Shown: positions 8,065 to 12,042 of the stretch, one piece after another | Position numbering within the stretch: position 1 is the stretch's first letter | Layout: each line of letters opens with the position of its first letter | Source of the DNA: Flammeovirgaceae bacterium | Lineage (GTDB): Bacteria > Bacteroidota > Bacteroidia > Cytophagales > MED-G16 | Length of the DNA: 12,042 nucleotides | NCBI GenBank assembly: GCA_002702205.1 | Contig: NZYP01000024.1 | Location: 20,968-33,009, forward strand | Direction: 5' to 3' | The notes under the pieces: generated by a model | The model's input: only the letters and a program-made list of their open reading frames with translations | What the model was told of the DNA's origin: nothing | The model's database searches: none | Translations under genes and position numbers: made by a program

Positions 8065-9156
8065 TTAGTTGTAATAATTTATAGGATTAGTGTTCTCATT
8101 TGATAAATGAAGTGCAATATTAAGAAATTTTTTACTTAAATATTCATAAATCAAGTCTTTTGTAAACTGTTCACCTTCGTAGTGACCAATATCTATAATT
8201 GTAATCTTGTTATCTGCTTGAAAAAAATCATGGTATTTTATATCTGATGTAATAAATACATCAGCACCAACCGATATTGCATCTTGTATAAGAAAAGAAC
8301 CAGAGCCACCACAAACAGCAATTTTACTGATTTTATTATTTAAAATATTAGTATGTCTGATAGACTTAACATTGAAAGACTTTTTTATTTCAGATACTAA
8401 AGAATCAAATTCTATTTTTCTATCTCCAAACATACCCGAGCCAATGTTTTTGGAGATATTAAGTGTATTGTATATATGGTATGTAGGTTCATCATAGGGA
8501 TGGTATCTGTTGATACAATCTCTTATATCTTCCATGAAGGTTTTATTGAAGAAAATTTCAAGCTTTATCTCATTAATTATCTGTTTTTTATTTATATCTC
8601 CAATTTTTGGATTTGATTCCTTATTTGGCAGGTAGGTTCCTTTACCCGATATTTGGTAAGAACATTCACTGTAATTCCCAATAATTCCACCACCAGAATT
8701 AAAAACATTTTTTAAGAATTCATCTTTATCATTCTCTGGAATATATATATCTAACTTACAAGAAAGGCTTTCTTTCTTTCTCAGGACTTGAGGATTATTA
8801 ATTTTAAGTATATCACAAATTTTTTTATTTACACCATCAGATACATTATCAAGGTTAGTGTGAAATGCATATATATTTATCTCGTTTTGGATAGATTTTT
8901 TAATTACTCTAGATTCCCAATCATCATAATTTATTTTATTTATACTTTTAAATAATATTGGATGATGAGAAATTATAAGATTACATTTTTTCTTAATAGC
9001 TTCTTCAATGACTTTCTCAGTACAGTCTAAAGTTATAAGGCATCCTTTTATATCAGAATTTATGTTACCTATAATAAGTCCAGAATTATCGTAGGACTCT
9101 TGATAAATTGATGGTGCCCATTTTTCTAAAGATTCAATAATTTTACTTAATTTCAT
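8065..9156 (-). CDS. Nif3-like dinuclear metal-center protein (YbgI/DUF34 family), long form
   Basis: A 363-residue member of the NIF3/YbgI family, annotated elsewhere as 'GTP cyclohydrolase 1 type 2 homolog'; its physiological reaction is not settled. Metal ligands are visible: His64-His65 in ISHHPILFK, His99 and Asp103 in FHTNLD, and His325 with Glu329 in DIGHYEGE. Members of about 250 residues, such as E. coli YbgI, lack the central insert. Here residues about 130-240 form that insert (the PII/CutA-like region of long Nif3 proteins, with HPYDEPTYHIY at 219-229), which is normal in Bacteroidota. The C-terminal half resumes with CGGSGSFL (282-289) and GADVFITSDIKYHDFF (297-312). The start is the canonical one before 'APSIYQESYDNSGLIIG'. 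Only five bases separate it from the divergent lpxK ATG, so its promoter must lie within lpxK. It is followed one base later by the zinc-ribbon gene. Confidence 0.94.
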   Translation of the reverse strand: MKLSKIIESLEKWAPSIYQESYDNSGLIIGNINSDIKGCLITLDCTEKVIEEAIKKKCNLIISHHPILFKSINKINYDDWESRVIKKSIQNEINIYAFHTNLDNVSDGVNKKICDILKINNPQVLRKKESLSCKLDIYIPENDKDEFLKNVFNSGGGIIGNYSECSYQISGKGTYLPNKESNPKIGDINKKQIINEIKLEIFFNKTFMEDIRDCINRYHPYDEPTYHIYNTLNISKNIGSGMFGDRKIEFDSLVSEIKKSFNVKSIRHTNILNNKISKIAVCGGSGSFLIQDAISVGADVFITSDIKYHDFFQADNKITIIDIGHYEGEQFTKDLIYEYLSKKFLNIALHLSNENTNPINYYN

Positions 9157-9161
9157 GTAAT

Positions 9162-10169
9162 ATGATTTCTTTTTTTACAAAAGTAATAATGTTTCCTTTC
9201 TCTGTGGTATACGGACTCTTCATAATTTTAAGAAACTTTTTATTTGATATTAAATATTATAAACCTATAAAATTCAATAAAAAAGTAATTGCAGTTGGTA
9301 ATTTAATAATGGGCGGTTCTGGAAAAACACCTCATGTAGAATATTTGATAAACATTTTATTAAAAAAAAAGAAAAATATTTCAGTAATAAGTAGAGGCTA
9401 TAATAGAGAGACTTCTGGTATGATTACTTTATCTGAGAAAGATGATTTTAGGACAGTTGGAGATGAACCAATTCAATATTTTAAAAAATTTAATAATGAA
9501 GTGAAGGTTATGGTTTCTGAAAACAGAGTTAAGGCCCTAAATGTTAATGAGACTGATAAAATAGATGTAAATATACTTGACGACGCTTACCAGCAAAGAT
9601 TAGTAAAACCTGACATGAATATTTTATTATCGTCTATTAAAAGACCTTTTTATAAGGATTTTATATTTCCAGTGGGTATGCTCAGAGAGTATAGAAAAAA
9701 TGCTAATAGAGCCGATTTTCTTATTTTTTCTGGATGTGATAAGGAAATGAAAGAAACAGAAAGGGATGAGGTTATTTTGAAAGCAAAACAATATTTAAAT
9801 ATCAATACACCTATATTATTTTCACATGTTAGATATGATGAACCAAAAAAAGTTTTTGGAAATAAATTTCATAATGACGTTATAGCTGTATCATCAATAG
9901 CATATCCAGATAGTTTTTTTAGTTTTTTGCAGTCAAAATATAAATTGATAAAAACATTTAAGTTCAAAGATCACCATACATATAAAGATAAAGATCTGTT
10001 AAAGGTAATTAAAGAATGTGATGGAGATATATCAATACTAACTACCGAGAAAGATGCAGTTAAATTATGTGAATATAAACATCTTTTAGGGTCATATAGT
10101 GTATATTATGTGCCTATTAAGGTAAGTTTTTTATTTAATAATTCAATATCTAATTATTTGGGTGAATGA
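9162..10169 (+). CDS. lpxK: Tetraacyldisaccharide 4'-kinase (LpxK)
   Basis: Membrane-associated kinase that phosphorylates the 4' position of the tetraacyldisaccharide 1-phosphate to give lipid IVA in lipid A synthesis. The 335 residues start with a hydrophobic amphipathic segment (8-27) that docks in the inner membrane, then Walker A GGSGKTP (51-57), SRGY (77-80), GDEP (100-103) with the catalytic Asp101, DDAYQQR (140-146), FPVGMLREYR (169-178) with Glu176, and FKDHHTY (268-274) carrying the catalytic His of the Asp-His dyad. The DDxxQHR motif has Gln145 in place of the usual His; all other core residues are present, so activity is likely. The start fits the family's usual N-terminus (basic/hydrophobic residues before FPFS-x-x-YG). 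The ATG lies five bases from the divergent nif3 ATG. TGA overlaps the next ATG (ATGA), coupling it to the porin gene. An A9 run at codons 67-70 contains A AAA AAG in frame. Confidence 0.95.
   Translation: MISFFTKVIMFPFSVVYGLFIILRNFLFDIKYYKPIKFNKKVIAVGNLIMGGSGKTPHVEYLINILLKKKKNISVISRGYNRETSGMITLSEKDDFRTVGDEPIQYFKKFNNEVKVMVSENRVKALNVNETDKIDVNILDDAYQQRLVKPDMNILLSSIKRPFYKDFIFPVGMLREYRKNANRADFLIFSGCDKEMKETERDEVILKAKQYLNINTPILFSHVRYDEPKKVFGNKFHNDVIAVSSIAYPDSFFSFLQSKYKLIKTFKFKDHHTYKDKDLLKVIKECDGDISILTTEKDAVKLCEYKHLLGSYSVYYVPIKVSFLFNNSISNYLGE
9178..9185 (-). promoter_or_regulatory. Candidate Bacteroidota -7 element for the nif3 gene
   Basis: Read on the minus strand these bases are TACTTTTG, an exact match to the Bacteroidota -7 consensus TAnnTTTG. 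They lie 21 bases upstream of the nif3 start codon and inside codons 6-8 of lpxK. A leader of about 15 A-rich bases would result. No TTG is seen at the expected -33 spacing, and such an octamer can occur by chance in AT-rich DNA. Confidence 0.3.
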
Positions 10170-12040
10170 GGATAATATCTATATTATTAATTTTAATATT
10201 TTCATTTTCATCTTTTGCTCAGGAGAGAGAAGAAAACACGGAGAAGGAGGTAAATCAGGAAAGGCTAAATCAAAGAACTATGTTAGATGACTCTACAAAA
10301 ATCATCTATGGGATGAAGACAACATCATATATTAACAAAGATAAGTTCCGTTTTTCAGATACTATTTTTAATTTATTGGATTCAACACTAAATGATATTT
10401 ATGATGTATCTGTACCTGAAAGGAATGAGTTCTCATATCAAAACTTGGGAAATCTAGGAAGTCCTCTTAATAATATTTATTTTAAAATACCATCAACATT
10501 TTCTCTTCGATCAGGACTTAGCTCTCTTAAACCATACATAAAAAATATATCTACTGAAAAACTTTATGACACAAAATCACCATTTATAGATCTTGGTTTA
10601 TATTTTGGAGGTCTTGGAAGGTCTAAGGTTGATTTTGAATTTTCACGTAATGTGAATGAGAGCTGGAATTTAACTCTTGCAATAAATAGAATATCTTCAG
10701 ATAAGCAAATTGGAGCAATAAGAAATAAAGGTGATAAAAACATAAAATCATCATCTGTTAGATTAAATGTTTTTCATAATTCAAAAAATAAAAAGATCTC
10801 GCACTATACTGATTTCATGACCTTAAATCATAATATCTTAGGAACTGGAGGGGTTGATGTAGTTGCTGACTCCCTTCCGCTTAAGTTTTTTCTCTATAAA
10901 GATTTTGATGTAAGGCTTACAGATGTAAATAATCTTTTTAAAAATTTAAATCTTGAGTCTTACACAGATTATAAATTAGGTAGTCATTTAAAACTATATA
11001 ATCATACTAAATTCAAAAATGAAAAATTTAGTTATGAGGATATGGATATCTCTCAAAATTTAAATTTTTATGATCAATTTACTAATAACATAAGTACTCA
11101 GGATTCATTTAAGGTAAAAAGTATAACCAATAGAGTAGGTATTAAGGGCAATTCTAAAATATTGAATTATAATATTTATGGAAATATTGGTAGCTATATG
11201 TTCAATACAAATTTAGTTGAAAACAATATTTCTGAACTTTATGTAGGTGCATTAATTAAATACATTAATTCAAAATTTGATCTATTTGCAAATTTTGAGA
11301 TTAAAAAAACAAGCGACTATAGATTCAAGATTGATTTTAAATCTAAAATATTTGAGGTCTCCTATTTAAGTGGGCTATATGAACCTTCAATTTTTGAAGA
11401 AAATTATAAAGGAAATCATTATTCTTGGAATAATAATTTTAATTCAACTTTCTTAAATGTAATTAATGCCAGAATTAATCTTGAAAATAATTTTTTAACA
11501 TTTTCACCATCTATAAATCTCCACACAATAAAAGACCATGTATACTATGTGGAAACAAATCACTTACAACATAATGAACTGATAAGTTTTAATCAATTTA
11601 TTTTAGACCTTAAACTTAAGTTTTTTAATAGTATTATTAAGATTGATAATAAATACACATACAGTGTCTCTTCAAAATCAGGAGAAGGAATATTAAATTT
11701 TCCTAAACATAAATTTTATTCAAAACTTTATTACAATGGTAAGTGGTTTAAAAATACAATACCTGTTCAATTGGGAGCAATCACTTCTTATAGGTCAGAA
11801 TATTATGGAGATTCTTATAATCCAATAACTCAAAATTTTTATGTTCAAAATGAATTTCAACTTGAGAGTTATTTGAGGTTTGATCTATTCTTTACAATGC
11901 AAGTGAATAATCTTAGAATTTTTCTTAAAATGAATCATTTTAATCAATTTGATAGGTACGATGGTTATTTTGTAACTCCATATTACCCCGCTCAAAAAAA
12001 AGTACTAGATTTGGGAGTTAGGTGGTACTTTTTTAACTGA
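10166..12040 (+). CDS. Putative outer membrane porin (Bacteroidota Porin_10-like)
   Basis: A 624-residue exported beta-barrel protein. A signal peptide (basic start MR, hydrophobic core about 3-14, then SSFA-Q) predicts signal peptidase I cleavage after Ala18. A charged, periplasmic-type stretch follows (about 19-40, EREENTEKE), then DSTKIIYGMKTTSYI (42-56), which together with 'YQNLGNLGSPLNNIYF', 'YDTKSPFIDLGLYFGGLGRS' segments matches my recollection of the Bacteroidota 'putative porin' family. The remainder alternates polar and aromatic residues with many Asn, Tyr and Phe, as in antiparallel transmembrane strands, and it ends in an aromatic strand (VRWYFFN) that fits the barrel-assembly signal although the last residue is Asn. 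The transported substrate is unknown. It overlaps lpxK by ATGA, so two outer-membrane genes are coupled. Its codon use is more AT-rich (mostly TAT for Tyr) than parE. Confidence 0.85.
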   Translation: MRIISILLILIFSFSSFAQEREENTEKEVNQERLNQRTMLDDSTKIIYGMKTTSYINKDKFRFSDTIFNLLDSTLNDIYDVSVPERNEFSYQNLGNLGSPLNNIYFKIPSTFSLRSGLSSLKPYIKNISTEKLYDTKSPFIDLGLYFGGLGRSKVDFEFSRNVNESWNLTLAINRISSDKQIGAIRNKGDKNIKSSSVRLNVFHNSKNKKISHYTDFMTLNHNILGTGGVDVVADSLPLKFFLYKDFDVRLTDVNNLFKNLNLESYTDYKLGSHLKLYNHTKFKNEKFSYEDMDISQNLNFYDQFTNNISTQDSFKVKSITNRVGIKGNSKILNYNIYGNIGSYMFNTNLVENNISELYVGALIKYINSKFDLFANFEIKKTSDYRFKIDFKSKIFEVSYLSGLYEPSIFEENYKGNHYSWNNNFNSTFLNVINARINLENNFLTFSPSINLHTIKDHVYYVETNHLQHNELISFNQFILDLKLKFFNSIIKIDNKYTYSVSSKSGEGILNFPKHKFYSKLYYNGKWFKNTIPVQLGAITSYRSEYYGDSYNPITQNFYVQNEFQLESYLRFDLFFTMQVNNLRIFLKMNHFNQFDRYDGYFVTPYYPAQKKVLDLGVRWYFFN

Positions 12041-12042
12041 TG
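12040..12042 (+). other. Possible start codon of the next gene at the window edge
   Basis: The porin stop TGA is followed by TG, giving TGATG, so an ATG shares its A with the stop codon. The same tight overlap style occurs at three other junctions here. A downstream gene coupled to the porin is therefore plausible, but nothing of its sequence is visible. Confidence 0.25.

Noticed and set aside
9138..9145. lpxK promoter -7 element (TAATTTTA)
   Set aside because: It mismatches TAnnTTTG at the final G and no TTG lies at suitable spacing upstream.
1..12042. Mobile element, CRISPR array, defence island, rRNA or tRNA
   Set aside because: No transposase or integrase motifs, direct-repeat arrays, cloverleaf sequences or rRNA segments were seen; every gene has a conserved chromosomal-type function.

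Overview
The window is a gene-dense chromosomal segment of roughly one-third GC. It most likely comes from a free-living, low-GC member of the Bacteroidota, possibly marine. Four things point there: the topoisomerase IV subunits have Bacteroidota-type sequence and length; there is a Bacteroidota-type putative porin; the Nif3 protein is the long form with a central insert; and the starts lack Shine-Dalgarno sequences and have A/T-rich leaders. I cannot name a genus. No rRNA, tRNA, CRISPR array, transposase or phage gene is visible, and no gene-free stretch exceeds about 75 bases.

Layout. (1) Bases 8-5248, plus strand: parE, parC and coaX are joined by overlaps (ATGA between parE and parC, 14 bases between parC and coaX), so they look like one translationally coupled operon for chromosome decatenation plus the first step of coenzyme A synthesis. 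(2) After a 75-base AT-rich gap, bases 5324-7260, plus strand: a single reading frame joins an N-terminal PAS sensor domain to a complete MenA-like UbiA prenyltransferase, and overlaps by one base a histidine-phosphatase gene. (3) Bases 7266-9156, minus strand: a nif3-like gene followed by a coiled-coil zinc-ribbon protein, one base apart. They converge on the phosphatase gene with only five bases between the stop codons. (4) Bases 9162-12040, plus strand: lpxK (lipid A 4'-kinase) overlaps by ATGA a signal-peptide-bearing outer membrane porin. Its stop codon overlaps a possible start codon at the window edge. The nif3 and lpxK start codons face away from each other with five bases between them.

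How the genes relate. lpxK and the porin both serve the outer membrane. The PAS-prenyltransferase probably makes a prenylated (mena)quinone precursor in the inner membrane, and its PAS domain suggests ligand or redox control of that step. The remaining genes are ordinary housekeeping functions. The PAS-UbiA fusion with its coupled phosphatase is the most distinctive content. Smaller points are possible active-site substitutions in LpxK and CoaX, the very tight divergent and convergent junctions, and an in-frame slippery heptamer in lpxK.
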